Counted from the first letter of the stretch, positions 8,146-17,701 are shown. The stretch is DNA of 30,193 nucleotides from Methylotenera_A sp036675645 (GCA_036675645.1 JAKFEP010000140.1:1-30193), one strand, 5' to 3'. A program made the numbers and translations. The notes: generated from the letters alone by a model not told the origin.

Positions 8146-8646
8146 TTATTTTTTGCCAAGCAACTTGAGCACTTTATCGGTAATGTCGATTTTTTTGCTA
8201 GCGTAAGCCACACCGCCGTATACGACCAAATCGTAACCATCGGTTTCTGATACGGTTTGTACGGCTTTATTAATACGGTCTTGCAGGCTAGCTAACTCTT
8301 CATTTTTACGCAAATTAATATCTTCGCGGAGCTCACGTTGTTTACGTTGAAACTCAATTTTTAAATTTGAAACGTCGCGCTCTTTGTTACGACGATCTGT
8401 TTCAGAGATTGTCAGCCTATCTTTATCAAGCACAGCTTCAAGGTCGCGAATTTGCTTTTGCATGCGATCCAGCTCTTGCGATTTTGGACCAAACTCGCGC
8501 TCTAATTTCTTACCGCTCTCGGCGGTTTGCGGTGCTTCTTGCAAGATTTTATCGACCTGCACATAGCCTATCTTGAGTTCAGCGGCATTTAAACTAACCG
8601 AAAACAAGATAACTGCTAGAAATAAAATCTTAGACTGAAAATTCAA
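8146..8646 (-). CDS. skp: Periplasmic chaperone Skp/OmpH
   Basis: Skp binds unfolded outer-membrane proteins in the periplasm and escorts them to BamA. I place the start at TTG 8646 because AGGGGA (8653-8658) sits 6 bases upstream; a GTG at 8661 would put this ribosome binding site inside the gene. The resulting 166-residue protein has a signal peptide (hydrophobic residues about 7-19, cleavage near Leu-Asn-Ala at 21), then AELKIGYVQVDKILQ typical of OmpH, a long charged coiled coil (about 35-130) and a C-terminal VVYGGVAYAS strand. The position directly after bamA and before lpxD is the usual one. Confidence 0.93.
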   Translation of the reverse strand: MNFQSKILFLAVILFSVSLNAAELKIGYVQVDKILQEAPQTAESGKKLEREFGPKSQELDRMQKQIRDLEAVLDKDRLTISETDRRNKERDVSNLKIEFQRKQRELREDINLRKNEELASLQDRINKAVQTVSETDGYDLVVYGGVAYASKKIDITDKVLKLLGKK

Positions 8647-8773
8647 TTTAAATCCCCTCACAATTACTGTACGTGCAGATATTATTGCAAACTTACATGA
8701 GTTAGTTCTACGTACATTAATTCTACTATTAAACCAGAAACTGATAGTGTACTTATTTTAAGCGAAAACCTGA

Positions 8774-11092
8774 TTAAAACTGCGACCCAAGTTGGAATTG
8801 TAAGGTTTGCGTATCGTCCGTATCTTTAGGGTTAAGCGCCTTAGCAAACACAAGTTTTAATGGACCGAATGGCGAAAACCAGCTGACACCAACTCCTGCA
8901 CCATATCTTAACTCTCCTAAATCTATACTCTCATTATTGCCATAGACATTACCAGCATCTACAAATGCACTTAAACGAAACTGAGAAGATTTTTTAATCA
9001 GTGGCACCGGTATAAACACTTCAGCATTACCAACAATACGTGTTGTGCCGCCTACTGCAAAATCTTCGTTAGTCCCTGGATCAAAGTCGCGAGGGCCTAT
9101 AGAGCCATTTTCGTAACCACGTACAGAGTTTACTCCGCCTACATAAAAGTTTTTAAAGAATGGATATTCTTTATTGCCGTAAGAGTCAGCATAACCCAAC
9201 TCGCCATTCAACATGAAGGTCACATCTTTAGTTACATCTTTAAACCATGCGTGTTTATAATCAATTTTGTAATACTCTAAATCTAACACAGGTATAGAAA
9301 CTTCTGCGCTTATCCGTTGTAACACACCTTTATTAGGGAATAGTGTGTTGTCACGCGAATCATGTGTCCATGAGCCAGAAAGCTGTAAAGAGTTGCTGGT
9401 ACAGCCGCTGCTGTTACCGCAAAAATCTAAGTATTGTTTAGGGCTGTCACTTGCTAGGTCTACCTTAGTAAAGTCCGCAGTTAAGCCTACAGAGAGAAAA
9501 TCTTTTTCGCTTAAGGGTAAGCCAAAACGTACGCCCGTACCATACGATTGACTGTTATACCTGCCAACACTATCGTTATCTTCTGTATCAATATCTCGAC
9601 GATAAACATCAAAACCACGGCTAACACCATCTGGCGTAAAATAAGGGTCGGTGTAAGAGAGTGAGTAAATTGTATTCGTTTTACTGGTGTTGATTTGCGT
9701 ATTCACGCGATTACCTGTACCCAAGAAGTTAGGTTGATTGACGGTCACACCCAACACCACGCCATCACTACTGGATAAACCTGCACCAAATTGAATGCTG
9801 CCGGTAGACTTCTCAGTGACATTCACATTTAAATCCACTTGGTCAGTGGTACCGGGTACCGCCGGTGTTTCCACATCTACGGTGTCAAAGTATTGCAATC
9901 TATCCAAACGCTCTTTAGAGCGATTAATTTTATCGCCTGCATACCATGCTGACTCCAGCTGACGCATTTCCCTACGCAACACTGAATCACGCGTACGCGT
10001 ATTACCGGTTAAGTTGATACGGCGCACATATACACGCTTGCCCGGGTCAACAAAAAAGGTAAATGCAGCAGTGTGGTCTTGTTTATTAATCTCAGGGATG
10101 GCATTCACATTTGAAAACGCATAGCCTTCATTACCAAGCCTGTCGCTGATTGCTTTGCTGGTTTCAGTAACCAGTTGGCGGTTAAAAGTATCACCTTTAC
10201 TGATTTTAACCAAAGGCTTCAAATCTTCTTCTGGCACTTGCAACTCACCTGCCAGTTTGACATCGCTAATGGTGTACTTTTCACCTTCGGTGACGTTGAC
10301 GGTAATGTAAATGTCTTGTTTATCGGGTGAAATAGCCACTTGCGTTGAATCAATCGAAAACTCTAGGTAGCCTTGATTCATATAAAATGACTTCAATGTT
10401 TCCAAGTCTGCAGTCAGCTTTTGTTTGGAATATTGATCGTCTTTATTCCACCAACTCATCCAGTTTGGGGTAGTCAGCAAAAACTCGGCACGCAAATCTT
10501 CCGTAGTGAATACGTTGTTACCTACTATGTTGATATCACGAATCTTGGCAACAATGCCTTCTTCAATCTCAAACCTGACTGCCACGCGGTTGCGCTCTAA
10601 CGGAGAAACCACTGTTTTTACCGTGGCACCGTATTTACCTTGCGCTAAATATTGACGTTTAATTTCTTGCTCAGCGCGGTCTAGTTGAGATTTGTCAAAT
10701 ATCAAGCCTTCAGATATACCAATCTGCTTTAAACCTTCGGTCATTTTGTCTGAGGGAAATGATTTATTGCCACTGAAGTCGATTTTAGCAATGGCCGAGC
10801 GTTCTTGCACCGTTACCACCAACACATCGCCATCGGCCTCTATGCGCACATCTTTAAAAAAGCCGGTGTTGTAAAGCGATTTAATCGCTTGCGTCGCTTT
10901 TTCGTCACTCATCACATCACCCGCTTGCACGGGCAAATAGGTAAATATCGTGCCGGCTTCAGTGCGTTGTAAGCCTTCAACACGAATGTCTTTAATCACA
11001 AACGGCTCTAAGGCAAGCGCTTGTTGGCTAAAGAGTGCAAGGATAAGTACGGGAATATGTCGCGTTTTAAATAAATGATTCACTGTAAACAA
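8774..11092 (-). CDS. bamA: Outer membrane protein assembly factor BamA
   Basis: BamA is the central beta barrel of the BAM complex that inserts outer-membrane proteins. The protein has a signal peptide (cleavage near Ala-Leu-Ala before EPFVIKDIRVEG), five POTRA repeats to about residue 430 (beginning FVIKDIRVEG, AIAKIDFSGN, KIRDINIVGN, ISDVKLAGE and VRRINLTGN) and a C-terminal 16-strand Omp85 barrel with the conserved VRGYENGSIGPRD loop-6 motif and a terminal aromatic signature ending in Phe. The start is not ATG: TTG at 11092 has a weak GGA 8 bases upstream, and GTG at 11083 is an alternative that also keeps the signal peptide. It lies between rseP and skp, 43 bases after rseP. Confidence 0.96.
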   Translation of the reverse strand: MFTVNHLFKTRHIPVLILALFSQQALALEPFVIKDIRVEGLQRTEAGTIFTYLPVQAGDVMSDEKATQAIKSLYNTGFFKDVRIEADGDVLVVTVQERSAIAKIDFSGNKSFPSDKMTEGLKQIGISEGLIFDKSQLDRAEQEIKRQYLAQGKYGATVKTVVSPLERNRVAVRFEIEEGIVAKIRDINIVGNNVFTTEDLRAEFLLTTPNWMSWWNKDDQYSKQKLTADLETLKSFYMNQGYLEFSIDSTQVAISPDKQDIYITVNVTEGEKYTISDVKLAGELQVPEEDLKPLVKISKGDTFNRQLVTETSKAISDRLGNEGYAFSNVNAIPEINKQDHTAAFTFFVDPGKRVYVRRINLTGNTRTRDSVLRREMRQLESAWYAGDKINRSKERLDRLQYFDTVDVETPAVPGTTDQVDLNVNVTEKSTGSIQFGAGLSSSDGVVLGVTVNQPNFLGTGNRVNTQINTSKTNTIYSLSYTDPYFTPDGVSRGFDVYRRDIDTEDNDSVGRYNSQSYGTGVRFGLPLSEKDFLSVGLTADFTKVDLASDSPKQYLDFCGNSSGCTSNSLQLSGSWTHDSRDNTLFPNKGVLQRISAEVSIPVLDLEYYKIDYKHAWFKDVTKDVTFMLNGELGYADSYGNKEYPFFKNFYVGGVNSVRGYENGSIGPRDFDPGTNEDFAVGGTTRIVGNAEVFIPVPLIKKSSQFRLSAFVDAGNVYGNNESIDLGELRYGAGVGVSWFSPFGPLKLVFAKALNPKDTDDTQTLQFQLGSQF

Positions 11093-11135
11093 ATTATGTG
11101 TCCATGTTTGATGAAGCAGCTTTAAGCAAAAGTTA

Positions 11136-12524
11136 TCAAGTAAGCAGTCTGTTAAAGTCGTTAAATATCGCTAACGTCATTAGCAAACCGAGTATGACAA
11201 ACCCTATTTTTTGGCCTGCCAGCATCAGGTTCTCTGAAACTGGTGAGCCTTTGAAAATTTCAACCATATAATACATCAAATGGCCGCCATCTAACACTGG
11301 TATTGGCAAAAGGTTAAGCACCCCAATACTAATGCTGACTAAAGCTAAAAAACTTAAAAATGTTTTTAAGCCCATATCGGCACTTTTCCCAGCATAATCG
11401 GCGATGGTGACGGGACCGCTCATGCTTTTTAGCGACACTTGCCCTACCAACATTTTGCCGAGCATTTTAAGGCTGAAAATTGAAGTATCCCAGGTTTTAC
11501 CCACTGCTTTTTGCAAACTCACAAGTGGCGAATAATTAAATTCCACTAATAAGCTATCTAATTCTTTTTGATCCAGCTTAACTGCAGCGCCCATGCGACC
11601 TACACTTTCGCCATTCTCTTCTACTTTTTCAGGTGTTGCTGCAATACGCAACGTTTTTTGCGCGCGCTCAATTTCAAACCAGAGTTTTTTGTTTGGGCTG
11701 CTTTTAACGATATTCACCAACTGCTCCCAATCGCCAATCGTCACTCCATCAATACTTAAAACCTTATCATTTGCTGCAAGCCCTGCTATATCAGCAGCAC
11801 TGCCCGGCAAGATTTCACCAATAACCGCTGGGATATTCGGCCTATATTCTTCTAAGCCAATTTTTTTAAGTATATCTACTTCACTATCGTTATTAACGCC
11901 TACGAAACTCAAGGTATGTTGGAATAGTTCATTGTTCTGATTAATGGCTTCAATTTCGACACTTTTATTTTCGAGTGATGCTTCCAGTAGGATCCAGCGT
12001 GCTTCTTGCCAAGAGCTTATAGCTTCGCCATTAATTTTTTGTATAACCTCACCTGAGGTTAAACTGGCCTGGGCCGCCAAACCATTACTGACCACCTCTC
12101 CTATAACCGGTCGTGTGCCGGTAACGCCTAGCATAAACAAACCCCAATACAACACAATTGCCAGTAACAAATTCGCCAGTGGGCCGGCAATTACAATGGC
12201 GATACGCTTCCAGACAGTTTGTCGATTGAAGGCGCGTTGCAACTCTGCTTCGGAATATTGGATTTTTGGTAGCTCCGGGTTGGCTACTTGCTCTGCTTTT
12301 GACTCGCGCTCGTCGAGCATTTTCACAAAACCGCCTAGCGGGATCGCAGCCAATACAAATTGCGTATTATCTTTACCAAAGGATTTTTGCCATAAAGGTT
12401 TACCAAAGCCAATTGAAAATTTGAGTACTTTGACACCGCACCACCGTGCCACTTGAAAATGGCCGTATTCATGGATGGTGACTAGCAAACCAATCGTGAC
12501 AACAAAGGCAAGTAGCGTCATCAT
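11136..12524 (-). CDS. rseP: RIP metalloprotease RseP (site-2 protease)
   Basis: RseP cleaves anti-sigma factors such as RseA inside the inner membrane and removes leftover signal peptides. The 462-residue protein has the zinc motif HEYGH at residues 18-22 in the first membrane segment, a second membrane segment near 100-125, two PDZ domains (about 130-310) and the second active-site block NLLPIPVLDGGH near the C-terminus, which supplies the third zinc ligand. The start codon overlaps the dxr stop as ATGA, implying translational coupling; a second ATG is the next codon. bamA follows, consistent with a role in envelope stress and outer-membrane biogenesis. Confidence 0.96.
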   Translation of the reverse strand: MMTLLAFVVTIGLLVTIHEYGHFQVARWCGVKVLKFSIGFGKPLWQKSFGKDNTQFVLAAIPLGGFVKMLDERESKAEQVANPELPKIQYSEAELQRAFNRQTVWKRIAIVIAGPLANLLLAIVLYWGLFMLGVTGTRPVIGEVVSNGLAAQASLTSGEVIQKINGEAISSWQEARWILLEASLENKSVEIEAINQNNELFQHTLSFVGVNNDSEVDILKKIGLEEYRPNIPAVIGEILPGSAADIAGLAANDKVLSIDGVTIGDWEQLVNIVKSSPNKKLWFEIERAQKTLRIAATPEKVEENGESVGRMGAAVKLDQKELDSLLVEFNYSPLVSLQKAVGKTWDTSIFSLKMLGKMLVGQVSLKSMSGPVTIADYAGKSADMGLKTFLSFLALVSISIGVLNLLPIPVLDGGHLMYYMVEIFKGSPVSENLMLAGQKIGFVILGLLMTLAIFNDFNRLLT

Positions 12525-13741
12525 GCGGTAGCAATAAGTCTCATGTTGTTTTTTGAGATGCTTTCTTCAACAAAGCGTCTGGCTATTGTGTCCACATCAA
12601 TTAATTGTGCTAGCGACGATACAGGTTGGGCAGGAAGGTGATCTAGTGTATTTGCAATCAATTTGGCGATGTCTAAAAAGTGAATTTGATTATTTAAAAA
12701 CGCTGCCACAGCCACTTCGTTGACGGCATTGAGGATAGTAGGCGCTGTGCCGCCGAGCTCAAGCGCGTCATAAGCCAATTGTAAACACGGGAAGCGTTTA
12801 GTATCGGGCGCTTCAAATTCTAACTTAGCGATTTCCAGCAAGTTAAGTGATGCTACGCCTGAATCAATACGCTTTGGATAAGCCAGCGCGTAGGCAATGG
12901 GTGTGCGCATATCCGGATTGCCCAGTTGCGCCAACACGCTACCATCTACATATTCCACCATTGAATGAATCACACTTTGCGGATGCACGACAACATCAAT
13001 TTCATTAGGATTTGCGTTGAATAGCCAATGCGCTTCAATCACCTCCAGACCCTTGTTCATTAGGCTGGCAGAGTCTATGGTAATTTTTGCGCCCATCACC
13101 CAATTAGGATGTTTCAGAGCCAACTCTGGCGTCACTTTCTCTAATTGTGCTTGCGTATAGCATCTAAATGGCCCGCCAGATGCGGTTAAAATGATTTTTT
13201 TTACACCCATTGCATGCATATCGCCAGCAGATAATAAATTAGTACTTGTTGGCGGCATCACTTGAAATATCGCATTATGCTCACTGTCTATCGGCAACAA
13301 GGTAGCCCCGCCCGCCTTGACTGCTTGCATAAATAAACTGCCCGCCATCACCAGCGTTTCTTTATTAGCCAACAATATACGCTTACCCGCTTTAGCCGCA
13401 GCCATGGCGGGCTTTAATCCAGCTGCGCCGACAATGGCTGCCATCACGCTATGCACTTTATCGTCACTGGAAACTTGCTCTAAACCATTAATGCCGGATA
13501 GTACTTGGGTGTTACTGCCGTATGTGTTTAGTTGAACACGCAACTCATGAGCGGCTTTTTCGTTCAGCATGACTGCATAAGTCGGCTTATATTGCACGCA
13601 TTGCTCAAATAGCGCAGCCACATTGCTATTGGCGGCTAGTGCGTAAACCTGATACAAGCTGGGATGGCGAGCAATCACGTCCAACGTTTGCCTACCGATG
13701 GTGCCAGTACTTCCTAAAATAGTGATATTTTGCACTGTCAT
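12521..13741 (-). CDS. dxr: 1-deoxy-D-xylulose-5-phosphate reductoisomerase
   Basis: Dxr (IspC) converts DXP to 2-C-methyl-D-erythritol 4-phosphate, the first committed step of the MEP isoprenoid pathway, which supplies the substrate for UppS encoded in the same cluster. The 406-residue protein shows the NADPH-binding GSTGTIG (residues 10-16), the metal ligands Asp152, Glu154 (DSEHNAIFQ) and Glu233 (MNKGLEVIEAHWLF), plus the TASGGPF loop near 187-192. Its stop codon overlaps the rseP start, and it follows cdsA after 13 bases. Confidence 0.97.
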   Translation of the reverse strand: MTVQNITILGSTGTIGRQTLDVIARHPSLYQVYALAANSNVAALFEQCVQYKPTYAVMLNEKAAHELRVQLNTYGSNTQVLSGINGLEQVSSDDKVHSVMAAIVGAAGLKPAMAAAKAGKRILLANKETLVMAGSLFMQAVKAGGATLLPIDSEHNAIFQVMPPTSTNLLSAGDMHAMGVKKIILTASGGPFRCYTQAQLEKVTPELALKHPNWVMGAKITIDSASLMNKGLEVIEAHWLFNANPNEIDVVVHPQSVIHSMVEYVDGSVLAQLGNPDMRTPIAYALAYPKRIDSGVASLNLLEIAKLEFEAPDTKRFPCLQLAYDALELGGTAPTILNAVNEVAVAAFLNNQIHFLDIAKLIANTLDHLPAQPVSSLAQLIDVDTIARRFVEESISKNNMRLIATA

Positions 13742-13754
13742 GTTTTATATATTT

Positions 13755-14564
13755 TTAAGACCACAAGTTATATGCATAAATCATTAAAATAGCGACAGGC
13801 AGACTGGGGATGATGCCATCAATGCGATCTAAAATGCCGCCGTGACCAGGCAACAAGTAGCCGCTATCTTTAACATCTGCTTGCCGCTTCATCAGAGATT
13901 CAAACAAATCGCCAATCACACCAAGACCAGCGATTATCCAAAGAGCAGGAAATATAGCGAGACTATTAATATTAAAGGCAAAGTACAAAACAACCCCAAA
14001 AATTGTGACCGCAATCATCGCACCCAAAACGCCCTCCCATGTTTTACCAGGGCTAATGCTGGGGGCGAGTTTGTGTTTGCCGAAGTTTTTACCCGCAAAA
14101 TAAGCGGCACTATCGGCTACCCAAATCGTTGCTAATAATGCCAGCAATAGTCTTGGGTCTGCGCCCTTAGCACAAATAAGGCCTAACCATATAGGCGCCA
14201 TTAACATCAGTCCCAACAATGTTAGCGCAAATTTATTGACTACCCATTTTTTGGCCAACCAGATCGGTACGACCAGCACCCAAAATAAAGCGACAATAAA
14301 AAAAATATTCAGCGACTGAAAGAAAAACCAATGAAAGCCTTGCTGTTCTAACATCTGCACAACGATTAAACCTGCAACAGTAGTAACGATTAAATAAGCA
14401 ACCCGTTGCTTCACTGACAGTTGAATCATCATAGCCCACTCGTTTAAAGCCAGTAAACTCAATGCCAGCATACTGTATGCCCAATAAGTGTTAGAAAGCA
14501 TAAATAATGCAGGTATAAAAACAGCAACCAGCACTAATGCTGTAATGATCCGAGTCTTAAGCAT
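13755..14564 (-). CDS. cdsA: Phosphatidate cytidylyltransferase
   Basis: CdsA makes CDP-diacylglycerol from phosphatidate and CTP, the branch point of phospholipid synthesis. The 269-residue protein is highly hydrophobic with about seven or eight membrane segments. It carries the family signature near the C-terminus (SLMKRQADVKDSGYLLPGHG followed by GILDRIDG) and the preceding SPGKTWEGVLGA block. It lies 5 bases after uppS and 13 before dxr, so it is almost certainly co-transcribed with both. Confidence 0.96.
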   Translation of the reverse strand: MLKTRIITALVLVAVFIPALFMLSNTYWAYSMLALSLLALNEWAMMIQLSVKQRVAYLIVTTVAGLIVVQMLEQQGFHWFFFQSLNIFFIVALFWVLVVPIWLAKKWVVNKFALTLLGLMLMAPIWLGLICAKGADPRLLLALLATIWVADSAAYFAGKNFGKHKLAPSISPGKTWEGVLGAMIAVTIFGVVLYFAFNINSLAIFPALWIIAGLGVIGDLFESLMKRQADVKDSGYLLPGHGGILDRIDGIIPSLPVAILMIYAYNLWS

Positions 14565-14569
14565 AAAGG

Positions 14570-15325
14570 TTACACATTAGAACTAGCCAATTGTTCACTG
14601 GTTCTGCCAAAACGGCGCTCGCGCTGTTGGTAAGACTGGATGGCTAATTGAAAGGCTTTTTCGTCAAAGTCAGGCCACAATGTATCGGTAAAATAAAACT
14701 CCGTATAAGCCAATTGCCATAGTAAGAAATTGCTCACGCGCTTTTCGCCCCCGGTACGAATGAATAAATCAGGCTCAGATGCATAGTGCATGGCCAAGTG
14801 CGGCGTTAAGTCCTCTTCAGTGAAATCGGTTTTATTAGGATTTTTGCTCACCATTTGATTGGTAGCATTTAAAATATCCCAACGCCCGCCATAGTTAGCA
14901 GCAATAGTCAGGGTTAAGCCAGTATTTTTTGCAGTTAATTTCTCAGCCTGCTTAATTTGTGCCACTAATTCTGCACTGAATTTACTGCGGTCGCCAATTA
15001 AAATCAAACGAATATTGTTTTCATGTAATTTGGTCACTTCTCGTTGAAGCGAATCCATAAACAAACCCATCAAAAATGAGACTTCATCTTCTGGGCGCCG
15101 CCAATTCTCACTGCTAAAAGCAAATAAAGTCAGGTATTTAACATTGAGTATTGCACATTGCTTGACTAAATCACGCACCGTCTCTACGCCGCGCTTATGA
15201 CCTGCTACACGAGGCAAAAAACGCTTTCTAGCCCAACGACCATTGCCATCCATAATCACTGCGATGTGATTTGGAATTTCTCCTGAATTTGGAATAGTTT
15301 GCGTAGAACTAGAAAATAAACTCAC
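14570..15325 (-). CDS. uppS: Undecaprenyl diphosphate synthase (cis-prenyltransferase)
   Basis: UppS extends farnesyl diphosphate with eight isopentenyl units to the C55 carrier lipid used for peptidoglycan and O-antigen. The 251-residue protein has the catalytic Asp26 in MDGNGRWA (25-32), the HKRG turn, FAFSSENWRRP, and RTGGEKRVSNFLLWQLAYTE at about 195-214. The start is GTG at 15325, with an AGG about 9 bases upstream; the N-terminal 17 residues before IPNHIAVIMDGNG are variable in the family. It lies 5 bases before cdsA. Confidence 0.96.
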   Translation of the reverse strand: MSLFSSSTQTIPNSGEIPNHIAVIMDGNGRWARKRFLPRVAGHKRGVETVRDLVKQCAILNVKYLTLFAFSSENWRRPEDEVSFLMGLFMDSLQREVTKLHENNIRLILIGDRSKFSAELVAQIKQAEKLTAKNTGLTLTIAANYGGRWDILNATNQMVSKNPNKTDFTEEDLTPHLAMHYASEPDLFIRTGGEKRVSNFLLWQLAYTEFYFTDTLWPDFDEKAFQLAIQSYQQRERRFGRTSEQLASSNV

Positions 15326-15357
15326 TAAATGTTGCCTAAATTAAGTTAACCAGTTAA

Positions 15358-15915
15358 TCAAACAGCCATTAAATCGGTTTCTTTAGCGGCAAGCAATCTG
15401 TCCACTTCTAGCACCGCTTTGTCGGTAAGTTTTTGCACTTCATCCTGTGTGCGGCGTTCATCATCTTCGCTGATTTCTTTCTCTTTGAGCAATTTTTTTA
15501 GCGTATCGTTGGCATCACGGCGCACATTGCGAATCGCCACTTTAGCGCCTTCTGCCTCGCTGCGTACAATTTTAGTTAAATCACGACGACGCTCTTCTGT
15601 CAACATCGGCATAGGCACACGCACAATGTCGCCATTGGTGGCCGGATTTAAGCCTAAATCACAATCGCGAATCGCTTTTTCCACTTTACTAATCATGTTT
15701 TTTTCGTAAGGTTGCACGTGAATGGTACGAGCATCACCCAAATTCACGTTAGCCACTTGATTGATGGCAACCATACTACCGTAATATTCCACCATCACAT
15801 GGTCTAATAAACCAGCATGAGCACGGCCTGTCCGCACTTTGGCTAAATCATTTTTTAAGGCTTCTAGCGATTTTTGCATCTTGCTATCAGCAGTTTTTTT
15901 AATATCATCTAACAT
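15358..15915 (-). CDS. frr: Ribosome recycling factor
   Basis: RRF with EF-G splits post-termination ribosomes. I choose ATG 15915, giving 185 residues as in E. coli, because GGAGAG lies just upstream; a TTG four codons earlier (15927) overlaps that site and is unlikely. The protein starts MLDDIKKTADSKMQKSLEAL and has the conserved LAKVRTGRA segment, VRVPMPMLTEERR, and the C-terminal EDDERRTQDEVQKLTD helix of the triple-helix domain. It lies between pyrH and uppS in the standard order. Confidence 0.97.
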   Translation of the reverse strand: MLDDIKKTADSKMQKSLEALKNDLAKVRTGRAHAGLLDHVMVEYYGSMVAINQVANVNLGDARTIHVQPYEKNMISKVEKAIRDCDLGLNPATNGDIVRVPMPMLTEERRRDLTKIVRSEAEGAKVAIRNVRRDANDTLKKLLKEKEISEDDERRTQDEVQKLTDKAVLEVDRLLAAKETDLMAV

Positions 15916-15977
15916 GTAGCTCTCCAACTAAATACGCTCACTAAACTTTTCAAAATACTTAGGCTACGAATTGACTA

Positions 15978-16694
15978 CTAGCCAACCACTACGCGTGTAC
16001 CTTCTTTTTCGCCCATCACCACCCGTTTGAGTGCGCCTGCTTTAAAAATATTAAATACTGCAATCGGTAGCTTTTGATCACGACACAAAGTAAACGCAGT
16101 AGCATCCATTACTTTTAGGTTTTTATGAATAGCTTCATCAAACGTCACCGTATCGTATTTGGTGGCTGTTGCGTCTTTTTTAGGATCAGCTGTATAAATA
16201 CCATCTACCTTGGTGGCTTTCAATACGATTTCTGCGTCAATTTCCATGCCACGCAAAGCCGCTGCCGTATCTGTGGTAAAGAAAGGATTTCCTGTACCGG
16301 CGCCAAATATGACGACCCGTCCTTTTTCCAGCGCACGCAAGGCTTTTGCCCGAACATATGGCTCGACAAATTCTATACCCAGTGCACTTTGTACACGCGC
16401 TTCTACACCGACATGACGCATGGCGTCTTGCAGTGCCAAAGCATTCATTACCGTGGCAAGCATGCCCATGTAGTCAGCAGTGGCCCTATCCATTCCCTCA
16501 GCCGCTGGCGCCACACCACGGAAAATATTACCACCACCAATGACAATACCAACTTCCACACCTAACTCAACGATATCTTTCACCTGCGCAACGATTTCAG
16601 TAATCGTCGCATGGTTGATACCATAAGCATCATCACCCATTAGCGCTTCGCCGGAAAGTTTAAGTAAGATGCGTTTAAATGCAGGTTTTGCCAT
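15978..16694 (-). CDS. pyrH: UMP kinase
   Basis: PyrH phosphorylates UMP to UDP in pyrimidine nucleotide synthesis. The 238-residue protein belongs to the amino acid kinase family, with KRILLKLSGEALMG (residues 7-20), GGGNIFRG (about 53-60), MGMLATVMNALALQDA and the ATKVDGIYTADPKKD block (about 161-175) of bacterial hexameric UMP kinases. It starts a new transcription segment after the tsf terminator and is followed by frr after 62 bases. Confidence 0.97.
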   Translation of the reverse strand: MAKPAFKRILLKLSGEALMGDDAYGINHATITEIVAQVKDIVELGVEVGIVIGGGNIFRGVAPAAEGMDRATADYMGMLATVMNALALQDAMRHVGVEARVQSALGIEFVEPYVRAKALRALEKGRVVIFGAGTGNPFFTTDTAAALRGMEIDAEIVLKATKVDGIYTADPKKDATATKYDTVTFDEAIHKNLKVMDATAFTLCRDQKLPIAVFNIFKAGALKRVVMGEKEGTRVVVG

Positions 16695-16765
16695 GCGTTT
16701 CCCAGTAATTTTAAGTTTGCTTATTTAATCACAAACTAGGCGTGTTTGCTCGGTTTTTAAGCCAT

Positions 16766-16771
16766 ATTATA
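16766..16771 (-). promoter_or_regulatory. Candidate -10 element of a pyrH promoter
   Basis: On the minus strand TATAAT occurs about 70 bases before the pyrH ATG and directly downstream of the tsf terminator. The -35 region would fall in the T-rich terminator arm and matches poorly. Position and sequence suggest a promoter restarting transcription for pyrH-frr-uppS and onward. Confidence 0.4.
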
Positions 16772-16783
16772 GAAGTTCTGACG

Positions 16784-16814
16784 AAAAAAAAGTGGACACA
16801 AAGTCCACTTTTTT
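16784..16814 (-). terminator. Rho-independent terminator after tsf
   Basis: GTGGAC (16792-16797) and GTCCAC (16803-16808) pair around a 5-nt loop, extended by A/T pairs on both sides. On the minus strand the hairpin ends in eight T. It lies 12 bases after the tsf stop codon. Confidence 0.9.
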
Positions 16815-16825
16815 CTGCGTTGAAA

Positions 16826-17701
16826 CTATACCTTAGCTGCTGCTGCAACTTCAGCAGCGTAGTCTACAACTGCTTTTTCAATGCCCTCACCTACGGTGTA
16901 CATAGTGAACGAAGCCACAGATGCACCTTTAGACTTTAATAACGATTCAATCGTAAATTTGTCATCTTTAACAAATACTTGGCTAAGCAAAGTCACTTCT
17001 TTTAAAAACTTTTGCACGGTACCATCTGCAATTTTTTCCAGCATGGTTTCTGGCTTGCCCGCTTCTTTGGCTTTTTCAATAGCCACACGGCGTTCAGCGT
17101 CAATTAAATCTTGTGAAATACCAGAAGCATCGAGTGATTTTGGTTTTGCCGCGGCGATATGCATGGCAATATCTTTAGCCAATGCGTCATCACCACCAAC
17201 CAAATCAACCAATACACCGATTTTGCTGCCATGCACATAGCTAGCCAATTTACCTGCTGCGTTAATTTTTACGAAACGACGTGGTGTAATGTTTTCGCCA
17301 ATTTTACCCACTAATTGCGCACGGGTTTCTTCAACGGTTGCGCCACGCATGGCTAACGCACCCACTGCACTAATATCCGCTGCATTGTTTGCTGCAACAA
17401 TCTTTGCTAATTCACTTGTAAACGCTAGAAAGTCTTCATTTTTTGCACAGAAGTCAGTTTCGCTATTCACTTCAATCATCGCGCCAGATTTGCCATCTGC
17501 TGCGATTGAAACACCTACTGTACCCTCAGCAGCCACACGGCCTGCAGCCTTGCTGGCTTTGTTGCCAAAGCGCACGCGCAAGATTTCTTCTGCACGCGTC
17601 ATGTCGCCTTCGGCTTCTGTCAGTGCTTTTTTACAATCCATCATTGGCGCATCGGTGCGCTCACGTAATTCTTTTACCATGCTTGCGGTAATTTCAGCCA
17701 T
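16826..17701 (-). CDS. tsf: Translation elongation factor Ts
   Basis: EF-Ts exchanges GDP for GTP on EF-Tu. The 291-residue protein starts with the UBA-like domain (ITASMVKELRERTDAPMMDC, residues 4-23, followed by KKALTEAEGDM), then the KAGRVAAEGTVG-like region and two core subdomains with the MHIAAAKPKSLD motif near 182-193. AGGAGC 7 bases before the ATG is a strong ribosome binding site. It follows rpsB after 82 bases containing a hairpin and is itself followed by a terminator, as in the classic rpsB-tsf operon. Confidence 0.97.
   Translation of the reverse strand: MAEITASMVKELRERTDAPMMDCKKALTEAEGDMTRAEEILRVRFGNKASKAAGRVAAEGTVGVSIAADGKSGAMIEVNSETDFCAKNEDFLAFTSELAKIVAANNAADISAVGALAMRGATVEETRAQLVGKIGENITPRRFVKINAAGKLASYVHGSKIGVLVDLVGGDDALAKDIAMHIAAAKPKSLDASGISQDLIDAERRVAIEKAKEAGKPETMLEKIADGTVQKFLKEVTLLSQVFVKDDKFTIESLLKSKGASVASFTMYTVGEGIEKAVVDYAAEVAAAAKV

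Noticed and set aside
8647..8773. A possible sigma-E promoter in the bamA-skp spacer (a GAACT-like hexamer followed by TCTG).
   Set aside because: The distance between the two elements is well over the usual 15-17 bases.
11944..12456. A 170-residue plus-strand open frame opposite rseP.
   Set aside because: It lies wholly antisense to a certain gene, has low-complexity Ser/Ala composition and no recognisable motif; it is a codon shadow.
16125..16565. A 146-residue plus-strand open frame opposite pyrH.
   Set aside because: Antisense shadow of a certain gene, rich in Cys/His from reverse reading, with no ribosome binding site.
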